64,000 nucleotides of DNA. Source: Burkholderia ubonensis (lineage in GTDB: Bacteria > Pseudomonadota > Gammaproteobacteria > Burkholderiales > Burkholderiaceae). The notes beneath the pieces are model-generated. The model was not told the DNA's origin and searched no databases. It saw only the letters and a program-made list of their open reading frames with translations. The stretch covers positions 558,001 through 622,000 of the forward strand of contig NZ_CP013422.1 of NCBI RefSeq assembly GCF_001718695.1, given 5' to 3'. Made by a program: the position numbers and the translations under genes. Each line of letters begins with the position of its first letter. Position 1 is the first letter of the stretch. Shown piece after piece: positions 36,779 through 47,956 of this stretch.

Positions 36779-37009
36779 GATGCCTGCGCAACGTCGCACC
36801 AAAGCTTCATCGTGCCACAGCCGCGCACGCGCGCGATGCGGACTTTCCATATGGCCGCCATGCCGCCGCGCCGCTCCGATTCGTCGGATATTTGATCCAG
36901 TCGTGCAACACCCGCTGCCCGCGACGCTACAATCGCGACAGCCGCCGCGCGCCGGGCAGCCGCGGCCCGTGCCGGCCGCGCATACTCCACGAGCAACATG
37001 AGAGCAACG

Positions 37010-37546
37010 ATGAAAAACATAATCGCGAAACAGTCGCGCTACAGCACGCCGGCTATCTTTTTCCACTGGGCCGTGTTCCTGCTGGTGGCGCTGACTTATC
37101 TGGCGATCGAGATTCGCGGGCCGAAGGGCAGCGACAGCCGCGCGTTCTGGATGAACGTGCATCTGACCGCGGGGACGCTCGTGCTGGTGCTGTCGGTGCT
37201 GCGCGTGGTGTGGCGCATGGTGAGCCGCGCGCCGGACGCGATCATGCAGGCGCCGTTGCTGAAGTGGCTGTCGACGCTCGCGCATCTGGCGCTGTACGCG
37301 TTCATCATCGCGCAGCCGTTGCTGGGCATCATCATGATCAACCTGGGCGGCAAGCCGGTCTCGCTCGACTGGCTCGGCATCTCGTTCACGCTGCTCGGGC
37401 CCGACAAGGCGCTGCGGCCAGCCATCAAGGACGCGCACGAGCTGATCGGCAACGCGTTCTATTTCGTGATCGGCCTGCACGCGCTGGCAGCGCTTTATCA
37501 TCATTTCGTCCGGCGTGACGACGTGCTGCGTCGCATGATGCCGTAA
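37010..37546 (+). CDS. cybB: Cytochrome b561
   Basis: Four-helix inner-membrane di-haem protein that passes electrons from the quinone pool, in E. coli CybB including superoxide oxidation. The 178-residue product shows haem-ligand His candidates in FFHWAVFL, NVHLTAGT, DAHELIGN and GLHALAALYHHF, with four hydrophobic helices. An upstream ATG at 36998 (MRAT) would add four residues; MKNII at 37010 is slightly better placed behind GAGAGC. A long hairpin follows. Confidence 0.9.
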   Translation: MKNIIAKQSRYSTPAIFFHWAVFLLVALTYLAIEIRGPKGSDSRAFWMNVHLTAGTLVLVLSVLRVVWRMVSRAPDAIMQAPLLKWLSTLAHLALYAFIIAQPLLGIIMINLGGKPVSLDWLGISFTLLGPDKALRPAIKDAHELIGNAFYFVIGLHALAALYHHFVRRDDVLRRMMP

Positions 37547-37573
37547 TCCGCACAGGTTCGACGCGCGCACGCT

Positions 37574-37613
37574 GCAGGGGCGCATGGTTGTCGATACAAC
37601 CATGCGCCCCTGC
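37574..37613 (+). terminator. Long hairpin after cybB
   Basis: A perfect 18-bp inverted repeat (37574-37591 with 37596-37613) around CGAT, 28 bases past the cybB stop. The T run is short (GTCGTTT), so it may protect the RNA end as well as terminate. Confidence 0.6.
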
Positions 37614-37702
37614 GTCGTTTACGGCCGCGCTCGGCTGGCCAGTGTGCTGAACATTCTGTAACATCGCGGCTGCTTTTACATTCCGTTTACGCACTGCCGC
37701 GC

Positions 37703-38071
37703 ATGCTGCATCGACATCGTCATCTGACTGCCTGGCTGGGCATGCTCGCGATCTGGTTCGCGATCGTCGTGCCGCTGGTGTCGCAGTGGCGTATCGCGCA
37801 GGCCGCATCGCCCGATGCGGTCGTCTGCGGCACCGGGCACGGCGCACATCTGGCGCGGGCGGCGCAGCAGACGCACGATCACGCGGCGCATCTCGATGCG
37901 TGCGGCTACTGCAGCTTCTTCGCGCACAGTCCGGCGATCGGCGGCCCCGTCGCCGCGTCGATCGCCTTCATCCCCGCCGTGTTCGCGGGCGCTGCCGCAC
38001 CGCGCACGCTTGCGGCTGCCACACGACGCTATCCGCGCGCCTATCCGCGCGCGCCGCCCGAGAACGCCTGA
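37703..38071 (+). CDS. DUF2946-like protein linked to copper uptake
   Basis: A 122-residue protein with an N-terminal hydrophobic helix (LTAWLGMLAIWFAIVVPLVS) and a Cys/His-containing segment (CGTGHGAH, HDHAAHLDACGYCSFFAH), typical of DUF2946. These proteins are frequent beside copper transporters. It lies 81 bases before the TonB-dependent copper receptor on the same strand, implying one metal-related unit. Direct metal binding is inferred from the His/Cys content. Confidence 0.75.
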   Translation: MLHRHRHLTAWLGMLAIWFAIVVPLVSQWRIAQAASPDAVVCGTGHGAHLARAAQQTHDHAAHLDACGYCSFFAHSPAIGGPVAASIAFIPAVFAGAAAPRTLAAATRRYPRAYPRAPPENA

Positions 38072-38152
38072 CGCGCAGTCTTCCGTCTCTTTCATCGCCG
38101 CTATCCGTGCAGTCCGTCGAGGCTGCGTGGAGGGCGTCACTCGGGCTTACTC

Positions 38153-40282
38153 ATGACTAATTTTTCGTCGCGCGCGCCGAACGCGTCGCGCCATCCCGAT
38201 GCACGGCGCGTGCCGCGCGTGCTCACTCTCACCGTTCCCGCGCTGGCCGCCAGCGCGATGACGGCCGCCGTCGCGGCCGAACCCGTGCGCGTCGCCGGCG
38301 CGCCGCCGGACGACGCAGCGTGGCTGTTGCCGCCCGTCGAGGTCGTCGCGTCGCCGCTGAGAACGCCGCTCGTCGTCGTCACCGATCCGAAGAAGCCGCG
38401 CCAGCCGCTGCCTGCCAGCGACGGCGCGGATTACCTGAAGACGATTCCGGGCTTCGCGTCGATCCGCAGCGGCGGCACGAACGGCGACGCGGTGCTGCGC
38501 GGCATGTTCGGCTCGCGGCTGAACATCCTCGCGAACGGGATGCCGACGCTTGGCGCCTGTCCGGGCCGGATGGACGCGCCGACGTCGTACATCGCGCCGG
38601 AAAGCTACGACAAGCTCACCGTGGTGAAAGGGCCGCAGACGGTGCTGTACGGCCCCGGCGCATCGGCCGGCACGGTGCTGTTCGAGCGCACGACGCGGCG
38701 CTTCGACAAGCCCGGCATGCGTTTCGACGGCAGTCTCGTCGGCGGCTCGTTCGGGCGCAACGACCAGAACCTCGACGTGACGGCCGGCACGCCGGACGTG
38801 TACGGCCGCGTGAGCGCGAACCACGCGCATTCGGACGACTACAAGGACGGCAACGGCCGCACCGTGCCGTCGCAGTGGGACAAGTGGAACGCGGACGCGG
38901 CGCTCGGCTTGACGCCGGACGACCATACGCGCGTCGAGCTGACGGCCGGCGGGGGCGACGGCTATGCGCGCTACGCGGGGCGCGGGATGGACGGCGCGCA
39001 TTTCCGCCGCGAGACCTTCGGCCTGTCGTTCGACAAGCAGCACATCGGCGACGTGCTCGACCGCGTCGAGGCGCGCGTGTACTACAACGAAGCCGATCAC
39101 GTGATGGACAACTACACGCTGCGGCAGCCCGACCCGACGAGCAGCATGCCGATGCGGATGGCGTCGGAAGTGCGGCGCCGCACGCTCGGCGCGCGGGCCG
39201 CGGCGACGTTGCGCTTCGGCGACGACTTCAAGCTCGTCGCGGGCGTCGACGCGCAGTCGAACCGGCTCGATTCGCGCTCGGCCATGGGGCGGCAGAACTA
39301 TGCGGACAAGCCGTGGAATGCGCAGACGACGATGTGGAACGCGGGCGCGTTCGGCGAGCTGACCTGGTACGCGAGCGACGCGTCGCGCGTGATCGGCGGT
39401 GCGCGCGTCGACTATGCGAGCGCGCGCGACAAGCGGCCGACGACGGGCGGCATGATGACGGGCAAGCCGAATCCGACGTTCGACGACGACCGCTCGCGCG
39501 TGCTGCCGAGCGGCTTCATCCGCTACGAGCGGGATCTCGCGGCGCTGCCGGTCACGTGGTACGCGGGGATCGGCCATGCGGAGCGCTTTCCCGACTACTG
39601 GGAGCTGTTCTCCGCGAAGCGCGGGCCGGCCGGCGCGGTCAATGCGTTCTCGGCGGTCAAGCCCGAGAAGACCACGCAGCTCGACATCGGCGCGCAGTAC
39701 CGGAGCGAGCGGCTCGATGCGTGGGTGTCGGCGTACGCGGGCTACGTGCAGGACTTCATCCTGTTCAATTACGCGGCCGGCATGATGGGATCGACCACGC
39801 AGGCGACCAACGTCAATGCGCAGATCATGGGCGGCGAGGCCGGCGTGTCGTGGCGGCCGGTCGCGCCGTTGCGCGTCGAGACGTCGCTCGCGTATGCGTG
39901 GGGGCGCAACGTGGCGACCGGCGATCCGCTGCCGCAGATGCCGCCGCTCGAAGCACGCTTCGGAGTCGAGTACACGCGCGGCGCGTGGTCGGCGGGCGGC
40001 CTGTGGCGCGTCGTTGCATCGCAGCATCGCTACGCGCTCAACGAGGGCAACGTGGTGGGGAAGGACTTCGGTCCGAGCGCCGGGTTCGGCGTGCTGTCGC
40101 TGCATGCGCAATACAACGTGAGCAAGACCGTGCAGGTGTCGGTCGGCGTCGACAACGTGCTGAACAAGGCCTATACGGAGCACCTGAACCTCGCCGGCAA
40201 CGCGGGCTTCGGCTACGCGGCCAACACGCCCGTGACCGAGCCGGGGCGTACTGCGTGGGTGCGCGTCAGCGCGAAGCTGTAA
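38153..40282 (+). CDS. TonB-dependent copper receptor (OprC/NosA type)
   Basis: Outer-membrane beta-barrel of 709 residues. The plug domain shows ADYLKTIPGFASIRSGGTNGD, RLNILANGMPTLGACPGRMD, then VVKGPQTVLYGPGASAGTVL; the barrel ends in an aromatic-rich strand with terminal VRVSAKL. The ACPGRMDAPTSYI segment with Cys/Met is typical of copper receptors of the OprC/NosA group. The N-terminus carries a long, Arg-rich signal region. The upstream DUF2946 gene supports a copper role. Confidence 0.88.
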   Translation: MTNFSSRAPNASRHPDARRVPRVLTLTVPALAASAMTAAVAAEPVRVAGAPPDDAAWLLPPVEVVASPLRTPLVVVTDPKKPRQPLPASDGADYLKTIPGFASIRSGGTNGDAVLRGMFGSRLNILANGMPTLGACPGRMDAPTSYIAPESYDKLTVVKGPQTVLYGPGASAGTVLFERTTRRFDKPGMRFDGSLVGGSFGRNDQNLDVTAGTPDVYGRVSANHAHSDDYKDGNGRTVPSQWDKWNADAALGLTPDDHTRVELTAGGGDGYARYAGRGMDGAHFRRETFGLSFDKQHIGDVLDRVEARVYYNEADHVMDNYTLRQPDPTSSMPMRMASEVRRRTLGARAAATLRFGDDFKLVAGVDAQSNRLDSRSAMGRQNYADKPWNAQTTMWNAGAFGELTWYASDASRVIGGARVDYASARDKRPTTGGMMTGKPNPTFDDDRSRVLPSGFIRYERDLAALPVTWYAGIGHAERFPDYWELFSAKRGPAGAVNAFSAVKPEKTTQLDIGAQYRSERLDAWVSAYAGYVQDFILFNYAAGMMGSTTQATNVNAQIMGGEAGVSWRPVAPLRVETSLAYAWGRNVATGDPLPQMPPLEARFGVEYTRGAWSAGGLWRVVASQHRYALNEGNVVGKDFGPSAGFGVLSLHAQYNVSKTVQVSVGVDNVLNKAYTEHLNLAGNAGFGYAANTPVTEPGRTAWVRVSAKL

Positions 40283-40509
40283 CGCGCAGCGCGTGTGCGA
40301 TGCAGCATGCGCGCGCAGCGGCGCGCCCCCGCCCGAAGCGGCGGGGCGCGTCAAGCGATTAGAGAACCGTATCTAGTCGGGACCCAACGTTCGCCACTCG
40401 TGATTCACTCCCGCATTCGATGCACATGCCGGCTGCGTTCGAGGCAACGGGCAATGTGCATCGATCCGATCTCATTCGCACCAGAATCACAATAATCAGG
40501 AGAACATAG

Positions 40510-41604
<1,095 letters not shown>

Positions 41605-41607
41605 GCG

Positions 41608-42639
41608 ATGGCCGCACGTGACGATCGCGCGCCGCGCTGGCGGCGCGCCGCAGCGGTGGCCGTCGCGGCGCTGGTCGTCGCGGGCGGCGTGTGGATCGGG
41701 CGTGGCGCCGCGTTGCATCACGACGCGGGTTCCGCGCGCGCATCGGCGGATGCAATGACGCTCGGCGGCGCGGCCCCGGCGTTGCCGCCGGACGCGGCGA
41801 GCGCGGGCCTGCCGTCGTCGCTGGCCGGCTCGAGCGCGCCGCGCCTGCCGCTCGAGGCGGGCGGCCATCTGGCGAAAGCGCGCGCGGTGCGCGATTTCTT
41901 CGACTATTGCCTGAGCGCGCAGAGCGACCTGAGCGCGACCGCGCTCGATGCGCTGGTCGCGCGCGAGATCGCCGCGCAGCTCGACGGCACCGTTGCGCAG
42001 CCGGAAGCGCTCGACGTCTGGCGCCGGTACCGCACGTACCTGGCCGAACTGGCGAAGCTGCCGGCCGCGGGCGCCGTCGCCGACAAGTCCGACATCGGCG
42101 CGCTGGAGCTCGCGCTCGACCAGCGCGTGTCGATCGCGCGGCGCACGCTTGGCGAATGGAACGAACCGTTCTTCAGTGACGAACAGTGGCGGCAGCGCTT
42201 CGATCTCGCGCGGCTGAAGATCGCGCAGGACCGCACGCTGACCGACGCGCAGAAGGCCGAGCGGCTTGCCGCGCTCGACCAGCAGCTGCCGCCCGGCGCA
42301 CGCGCCGAACGGCAGCGCGTCGCGCAGCAGCAGGCCGCGATCGCGCAGATCGCGCAGCTGCAGAAGTCGGGCGCGACGCCGGACGCGATGCGCGCGCAAT
42401 TGACCCAGTCGCTCGGCCCGGAGGTGGCGGAGCGCGCCGCGCGCATGCAGCAGGACGACGACGCGTGGCAGCGCCGTTACACCGACTATGCGGCGCAACG
42501 CGACCAGATCTCCGCGTCGGGGCTGCCGCCGCACGAGCGCGACGCGCAGATCGCGGCGCTGCGCCAGCGGCTGTTCACGAAACCGGGCGACGCGCTGCGC
42601 GCGGCGTCGCTCGATCGCGGCGCGGCGGCCTCGCGGTAG
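41608..42639 (+). CDS. lipB: Lipase-specific foldase
   Basis: Membrane-anchored steric chaperone needed to fold LipA in the periplasm. The 343-residue protein has an N-terminal anchor (AAAVAVAALVVAGGVWIG), a Pro/Ala linker, and the foldase signature RAVRDFFDYCLSA of the Rx1x2FDYxL(S/T)A type, followed by helical, Gln/Arg/Ala-rich arms that wrap the lipase. It starts 3 bases after lipA, so the two are co-transcribed. Confidence 0.95.
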   Translation: MAARDDRAPRWRRAAAVAVAALVVAGGVWIGRGAALHHDAGSARASADAMTLGGAAPALPPDAASAGLPSSLAGSSAPRLPLEAGGHLAKARAVRDFFDYCLSAQSDLSATALDALVAREIAAQLDGTVAQPEALDVWRRYRTYLAELAKLPAAGAVADKSDIGALELALDQRVSIARRTLGEWNEPFFSDEQWRQRFDLARLKIAQDRTLTDAQKAERLAALDQQLPPGARAERQRVAQQQAAIAQIAQLQKSGATPDAMRAQLTQSLGPEVAERAARMQQDDDAWQRRYTDYAAQRDQISASGLPPHERDAQIAALRQRLFTKPGDALRAASLDRGAAASR

Positions 42640-42674
42640 CCGCGCCGCGCGCGGCCTGTGCCGGCCCTGCGGCC

Positions 42675-44206
42675 CTACGCCGCGCGCGTCGCCCGCCGCG
42701 GCAGGTGGCGCTCGATCGTCGTCGCGAGCGTGTCGAACGCGGGGCCGATGCTCTCGTGCGCGACGCACGCATAGCCGAGCAGCAGGCCCGGCCGCGCGGC
42801 GTCCGCGCTGCTGTAGTAGCTCGTGAGCGGGCGCACGATCACGCCGGCGTCGAACGCGCTCTGCGTGACCGCGCGATCGTCGCAGGCGTCGGGCAGGCCG
42901 AGCACGAGATGCAGGCCCGCCTCGTCGCCCATCACCGGCAGCGCGTCGCCGAAGCGGGCATGGATCGCGTCGATCAGCAACTGCCGGCGCTCGCCGTACA
43001 GCGTGCGCATGCGCCGCACGTGCGAGGTCAGGTAGCCGTCCATGATGAATTCGGCGAGCACGGCCTGCTGCATCAGCTGGCCCTCGCGATACAGCTCCGA
43101 CAGCCCGGTGCGGAACGTGTCGACCAGGTGCTCCGGCACGACCATGTAGCCCATCCGCAAGCCCGGGAACAGCATCTTGCCGAGACTGCCGACGTAGATC
43201 ACGCGGCCGCCGTCGTCGAGCCCCTGCAGCGACGCGAGCGGCCGGCTGCCGTAGCGGAATTCGCTGTCGTAGTCGTCCTCGATGATCCAGCAGCGGTGCT
43301 GCCGCGCGTATTCGAGCAGCATCCGGCGCCGCGCGAGGCTCATCACCATCCCGAGCGGATATTGGTGCGACGGCGTGACGAGCACGAGCCGAGGCGGATG
43401 CTGCAGGTCGCTCACGCGCGGGTCGAGCCCTTCCTGGTCGACCGGCACCGGCGTGAGCGTCAGCCCGGCCGCCTGCAGCACGCTGCGCACGCCCCAGTAG
43501 CACGGCTCTTCCACCCACGCGCGATCGCCGATGTCGGACAGGAGGCGCACCGCGAGATCGATCGACTGGTGGATCCCCGTCGTGATGATCAGCTGGTCCG
43601 GCGAGCATTTCACCGAGCGCGCGACGCGCAGGTAGTCGGCGAGCGCGCGCCGCAGCGGCCGGTAGCCGCCGCCGGGCGCGTAGGTCAGCAGCTCAGGGTT
43701 CGCTTCCTTCCACAGCCGCGCCTGCAGGCGGCTCCATGTGCGGCTCGGAAATTCCGCTACGTCCGGCACGCCCGGCATGAACGCGCCCCACTGGCGGCGC
43801 GACACACCCGCATGCTCGATCAGCTGCCGGCCGCGCATCGACAGGCCGCCCCCTGCGCGTCGTCCTGCCGCGCCGCTGCATCGACGGCGGAAGGCGACGG
43901 CGGCGGGCTGCCCGGCGCCAGCATCGCCGCGGCGTCCGGGCGCGTGTCGGCGACATAGGTGCCGCTGCCGGTGGTCGTCAGCACGTAGCCTTCGGCCGTC
44001 AGCTGGTCGTACACGTGCAGCACGGTATTGCGCGCGATCGACAGGTCGGCGGCGAGTGTCCGTGAACTCGGCAGCTTGGTTCCTGGCCCCAATTCCCCGG
44101 TCAGGATGGCCTGCTGCATCAGCTGCAGCAACTGGCGATACATCGGCTCGGACGAGCTGCGGTCGAGGCGCGCGGAGAGCCAGTCGGCAAGGATCACGGT
44201 ATCCAA
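42675..44206 (-). pseudogene. MocR-type (GntR + aminotransferase-like) regulator, frameshifted
   Basis: PLP-dependent transcription factor. An N-terminal GntR winged helix (EPMYRQLLQLMQQAI, LPSSRTLAADLSIARNTV) joins a fold-I aminotransferase-like domain (GGGYRPLRRALADYL, IIEDDYDSEFRYG, and the PLP-lysine region YVGSLGKMLFPGLRMGY). The frame breaks near 43849-43853, where a C run lacks one base; adding one gives QGGGLSMRGRQL and a 510-residue protein. The start is probably the TTG at 44206, with AGGA eight bases before it. It is divergent from a polyamine-type ABC operon, which it probably controls. The indel may be a sequencing error. Confidence 0.85.
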
Positions 44207-44211
44207 AGTGG

Positions 44212-44251
44212 TCCTACTAGGAATATTGAAATGGTTCCCTAGTATAGAACC
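44212..44251. promoter_or_regulatory. Operator region between the MocR gene and the ABC operon
   Basis: TCCTACTAGGA (44212-44222) is an 11-base palindrome, and GGTTCCCTAGTATAGAACC (44233-44251) has GGTTC/GAACC arms. The two units share a GGT(T)CC...CTAG core about 20 bases apart, the paired-site layout usual for MocR regulators. They lie directly upstream of the regulator start and about 65 bases before the ATPase gene. Confidence 0.5.
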
Positions 44252-44315
44252 GTGCCAGCCGTATAGTCGTCTGCATCTCAATAAATGCATGGCGCGTTGC
44301 AAGGGGACAGCCACG

Positions 44316-45434
44316 ATGAAGACCGATGAAGTGATCGTCAGCTTTCGCGGCGTGCGGAAGACCTACGACGGCGAGACGCTCGTCGTCAAATCGCTCGACC
44401 TGGACATCCGCCGCGGGGAATTCCTGACGCTGCTCGGGCCGTCCGGCTCCGGCAAGACCACCTGCCTGATGATGCTGGCCGGCTTCGAGTTTCCGACGGG
44501 CGGCGAGATCCGCCTCGAAGGCGAGCTGCTGAACAACGTGCCGCCGCACAAGCGCAACATCGGCATGGTGTTCCAGAACTACGCGCTGTTCCCGCACCTG
44601 ACGGTCGAGCAGAACGTCGCGTATCCGCTGACGGTGCGCAAGCTGCCGGCCGGCGAGCGCGCCGAGCGCGTCGCGCATGCGCTGAAGATGGTGCAGATGG
44701 AGCGCTTCGCGAAGCGCTACCCGGCGCAGCTGTCGGGCGGCCAGCAGCAGCGCATCGCGCTGGCCCGCGCGCTCGTGTTCGAGCCGAGGCTCGTGCTGAT
44801 GGACGAGCCGCTGGGCGCGCTCGACAAGCAGCTGCGCGAACACATGCAGTACGAACTGAAGGCGCTGCACGAGAAGCTCGGCGTGACCTTCGTGTATGTG
44901 ACGCACGACCAGGGCGAGGCGCTGACGATGTCGGACCGCGTCGCCGTGTTCGACAAGGGCATCGTGCAGCAGCTCGACACCGTCGACCGCCTGTACGAAT
45001 CGCCGTGCAACGAATTCGTCGCCAACTTCATCGGCGACAGCAACCGGCTGCGCGGCAGGGTCGCGCGCGTCGACGGCGAGTTCTGCGAGTTCCGGCTCGA
45101 CGACGGCACGACGCTCGTCGGCCGCAACATCGGCAACGCGGAAGCGGGCGCACCCGCGGTCGCATGCATCCGTCCCGAGCGCATGAGCCTCGCGCCGCAG
45201 CACGGCAACGGCCACGCGAACGGCCACGCGAACGGCGCTGCCGCGAACCTGCTGGCGGGCGAGGCCCGCAGCCTCATCTATTTCGGCGATCACGTGCGCA
45301 TGCGCTGCGCGGTGCCTGGGCAGGACGAATGCTTCGTGAAGGTGCCGCTCGGCACCGGCGCGCTCGATGCGTTCTCGCCCGGCGCGCCGGTCGGGCTGGC
45401 ATTCGCGCCCGAGCACCTGCGCGTATTCGCCTGA
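44316..45434 (+). CDS. ABC transporter ATPase, polyamine type (PotA-like)
   Basis: Cytoplasmic ATPase of a polyamine/putrescine-type importer. The 372-residue product has Walker A GPSGSGKTT, Q-loop QNYALFPHL, signature LSGGQQQRIALARAL, Walker B VLMDEPLGALD and the switch His in THDQ, then a TOBE domain. A GNGHANGHANGAAAN insert lies in the C-terminal part. The ATG at 44316 begins MKTDEVIVSF; the frame extends upstream without coding character. First gene of a four-gene operon. Confidence 0.93.
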   Translation: MKTDEVIVSFRGVRKTYDGETLVVKSLDLDIRRGEFLTLLGPSGSGKTTCLMMLAGFEFPTGGEIRLEGELLNNVPPHKRNIGMVFQNYALFPHLTVEQNVAYPLTVRKLPAGERAERVAHALKMVQMERFAKRYPAQLSGGQQQRIALARALVFEPRLVLMDEPLGALDKQLREHMQYELKALHEKLGVTFVYVTHDQGEALTMSDRVAVFDKGIVQQLDTVDRLYESPCNEFVANFIGDSNRLRGRVARVDGEFCEFRLDDGTTLVGRNIGNAEAGAPAVACIRPERMSLAPQHGNGHANGHANGAAANLLAGEARSLIYFGDHVRMRCAVPGQDECFVKVPLGTGALDAFSPGAPVGLAFAPEHLRVFA

Positions 45435-45505
45435 ACATGGCTTCACGGTTTTTCGCAGCACGTCGTCCATAACAACGGCGCACTTCCACCACGAGAGGAA
45501 CCATC

Positions 45506-46552
45506 ATGAATCGAGCAAGCTTTACCGCGCGCCGCACCGCCTTCGCGCTGGCGCTGGCCGTGTTCGGCGCATCCGCGTCGGCGGCGGAGATCACGGTCGT
45601 CAACTTCGGCGGCGCGAACGGCGATGCGCAGAAGGTCGCGTTCAACCAGCCGTTCGAGAAGTCGACCGGCACCAAGGTCACGGCCGTCGAATACAACGGC
45701 GAGCAGGCCAAGGTGAAGGCGATGGTCGAGGCGAGGCACGTCAACTGGGACGTGGTCGAGGTCGAATCGGGCGACCTGAACCGCGGCTGCGACGAAGGGC
45801 TGTACGAGAAGCTCGACTGGTCGAAGATCGCGAAGAAATCCGACCTGATTCCGGAATCGCCGCAGACCTGCGGCGTCGGCTTCTTCGTGTGGTCGACCAC
45901 GCTCGCGTACAACGCGGACAAGCTGAAGACCGCGCCGGCCGGCTGGGCCGATTTCTGGGACGTGAAGAAATTCCCGGGCAAGCGCGGGATGCGCAAGGGC
46001 GCGCGCTACAACCTCGAGTTCGCGCTGATGGCCGACGGCGTCGCGCCGAAGGACGTCTACAAGGTGCTCGGCACGAAGGCCGGCCAGGACCGCGCGTTCA
46101 AGAAGCTCGACGAGCTGAAGCCGTACATCCAGTGGTGGGAAGCCGGCGCGCAGCCGCCGCAGTTCCTGGTCGCCGGCGACGTCGTGATGTCGACCGCGTA
46201 CAACGGCCGCATCAGCGCCGCGCAGAAGGAAGGCAAGAACCTGAAGGTGGTCTGGAACGGCAGCATCTACGATCTGGACTACTGGGCGATTCCGAAGGGC
46301 ACGCCGAACAAGGCGCTGGCGGAGAAGTACATCGCGTACACGCTGTCGACGAAGCCGCAGCAGGAGTACGCGCAGCACATCTCGTACGGCCCGGCGAGCG
46401 TCGCCGCGATCAAGTCGCTCGACGCGAAGACGCTCGCGAACCTGCCGAACTCGCCGACCAACGGCAAGAACGCGGTGCTGCAGGACATCGGCTTCTGGAC
46501 CGACCACAGCGACGAGCTCGAGCAGCGCTTCGCCGCGTGGGCATCGAAGTAA
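45506..46552 (+). CDS. Periplasmic substrate-binding protein, polyamine type
   Basis: A 348-residue PotD/PotF-like solute receptor with a signal peptide (ALALAVFGASASA). Mature text AEITVVNFGGANGDAQKVAF, ...VEVESGDLNRGCDEGLYEKL and VMSTAYNGRISAAQKEGKN fits the spermidine/putrescine-binding family. The exact ligand (putrescine, spermidine, GABA or another amine) is not determined. An AGAGGAACC ribosome site precedes the ATG. Confidence 0.9.
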   Translation: MNRASFTARRTAFALALAVFGASASAAEITVVNFGGANGDAQKVAFNQPFEKSTGTKVTAVEYNGEQAKVKAMVEARHVNWDVVEVESGDLNRGCDEGLYEKLDWSKIAKKSDLIPESPQTCGVGFFVWSTTLAYNADKLKTAPAGWADFWDVKKFPGKRGMRKGARYNLEFALMADGVAPKDVYKVLGTKAGQDRAFKKLDELKPYIQWWEAGAQPPQFLVAGDVVMSTAYNGRISAAQKEGKNLKVVWNGSIYDLDYWAIPKGTPNKALAEKYIAYTLSTKPQQEYAQHISYGPASVAAIKSLDAKTLANLPNSPTNGKNAVLQDIGFWTDHSDELEQRFAAWASK

Positions 46553-46650
46553 GCGCGTCGCAGTCGTGACGCAACCGGCCGCGCGGCGCGCACGCGTCGC
46601 GGCGCTTCGCGCGGCATGCCGCCGGACTCCGGTCCGGCCGGAGAGGCACA

Positions 46651-47922
46651 TTGAATACGATGACGATCGCCACTTCTTCGTCGACGCAGTCGACTGCCAC
46701 GCTGAAACGCGAGCTGAAGGCCGCCGAGGCCAGGAAGCGCGCGATGGCGCTGCTGCTGGTCGCGCCGCTCGCGATTTTCCTGCTGCTGATCTTCGTCGTG
46801 CCGATCGGCGCGCTGCTGACGCGCGCGGTGCAGAACCCGGAGATCGCGACCGCGCTGCCGAAGACGGTCGCCGCGCTGTCCGGCTGGGACCGCAAGACGC
46901 CGCCCGCCGACGCCGCGTACGCGGCGCTCGCCGCCGACATGACGCGGGTTGCCGACAGCGAGGCGATGGGCGCGCTCGCGCGGCGCCTGAACACCGAGAT
47001 TCCCGGCTACCGGTCGCTCGTCGCGAAGACGGCGCGCGCGATGCCGCTCAAGGGCGATAACGGCGAAGCGCTCACGCCCGCGCAGCAGCGCGGCAAGCTC
47101 GTCGAGCTCGATGCGCGCTGGGCCGACCCCGCGTACTGGCAGGCGATCGCGAAGAACGGCAGCGCGTACTCGCCGTTCTACCTGCTCGCGTCGCTCGATC
47201 ACAAGCAGGACGGCTTCGGCCACGTCGTGCCCGCCGATCCGGACCAGTCGATCTACCTGGCGATCTTCGGCCGCACGCTCGTGATCGGCGTCGCGGTCAC
47301 GCTGTTCGCGCTGCTGCTCGGCTATCCGCTCGCGTACTGGATCTCGACGCTGTCGGAGCGGCGCGCGAACCTCGTGATGATCCTCGTGCTGATCCCGTTC
47401 TGGACCTCGGTGCTGGTGCGCGTCGCCGCGTGGATCGTGCTGCTGCAGAGCGAGGGGCTCGTCAACAAGGCGCTGATCGGCAGCGGGCTGATCTCGCATC
47501 CGCTCGCGCTGCTGTTCAACCGGGTCGGCGTGTACATCTCGATGACGCACATCCTGCTGCCGTTCATGATCCTGCCGCTCTTCAGCGTGATGAAGGCGAT
47601 CCCGCCGACCTACCAGCGCGCGGCCGTGTCGCTCGGCAGCCATCCGTTCGCGGCGTTCTGGCGCGTGTACGTGCCCCAGACGTATCCGGGCGTCGGCGCG
47701 GGCGCGCTGCTGGTGTTCATCCTCGCGATCGGCTACTACATCACGCCGGCGCTGCTCGGCGGGCCGAACGACCAGATGGTCAGCTACTACGTCGCGTACT
47801 TCACGAACGTGACGATCAACTGGGGCATGGCGTGTGCGCTCGGCGGGCTGCTGCTCGCGGCGACGCTCGTGCTGTACGCGGTCTACAACCGCTTCACCCG
47901 CTCGAACGTGAGCCTCGGCTAA
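46651..47922 (+). CDS. ABC transporter permease, PotB-like with periplasmic insert
   Basis: A 423-residue inner-membrane permease, about 130 residues longer than PotB. After TM1 (about 30-58) a hydrophilic stretch (about 60-195) precedes the remaining TM helices. The EAA-type loop reads AVSLGSHPFAAFWRVYVPQTYPG. The start appears to be a TTG at 46651 behind GAGAGG; an in-frame ATG at 46660 is the alternative. Third gene of the operon. Confidence 0.9.
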   Translation: MNTMTIATSSSTQSTATLKRELKAAEARKRAMALLLVAPLAIFLLLIFVVPIGALLTRAVQNPEIATALPKTVAALSGWDRKTPPADAAYAALAADMTRVADSEAMGALARRLNTEIPGYRSLVAKTARAMPLKGDNGEALTPAQQRGKLVELDARWADPAYWQAIAKNGSAYSPFYLLASLDHKQDGFGHVVPADPDQSIYLAIFGRTLVIGVAVTLFALLLGYPLAYWISTLSERRANLVMILVLIPFWTSVLVRVAAWIVLLQSEGLVNKALIGSGLISHPLALLFNRVGVYISMTHILLPFMILPLFSVMKAIPPTYQRAAVSLGSHPFAAFWRVYVPQTYPGVGAGALLVFILAIGYYITPALLGGPNDQMVSYYVAYFTNVTINWGMACALGGLLLAATLVLYAVYNRFTRSNVSLG

Positions 47923-47956
47923 GCGCGACACAACGGAAAGGGAAGGGGATTCGACC

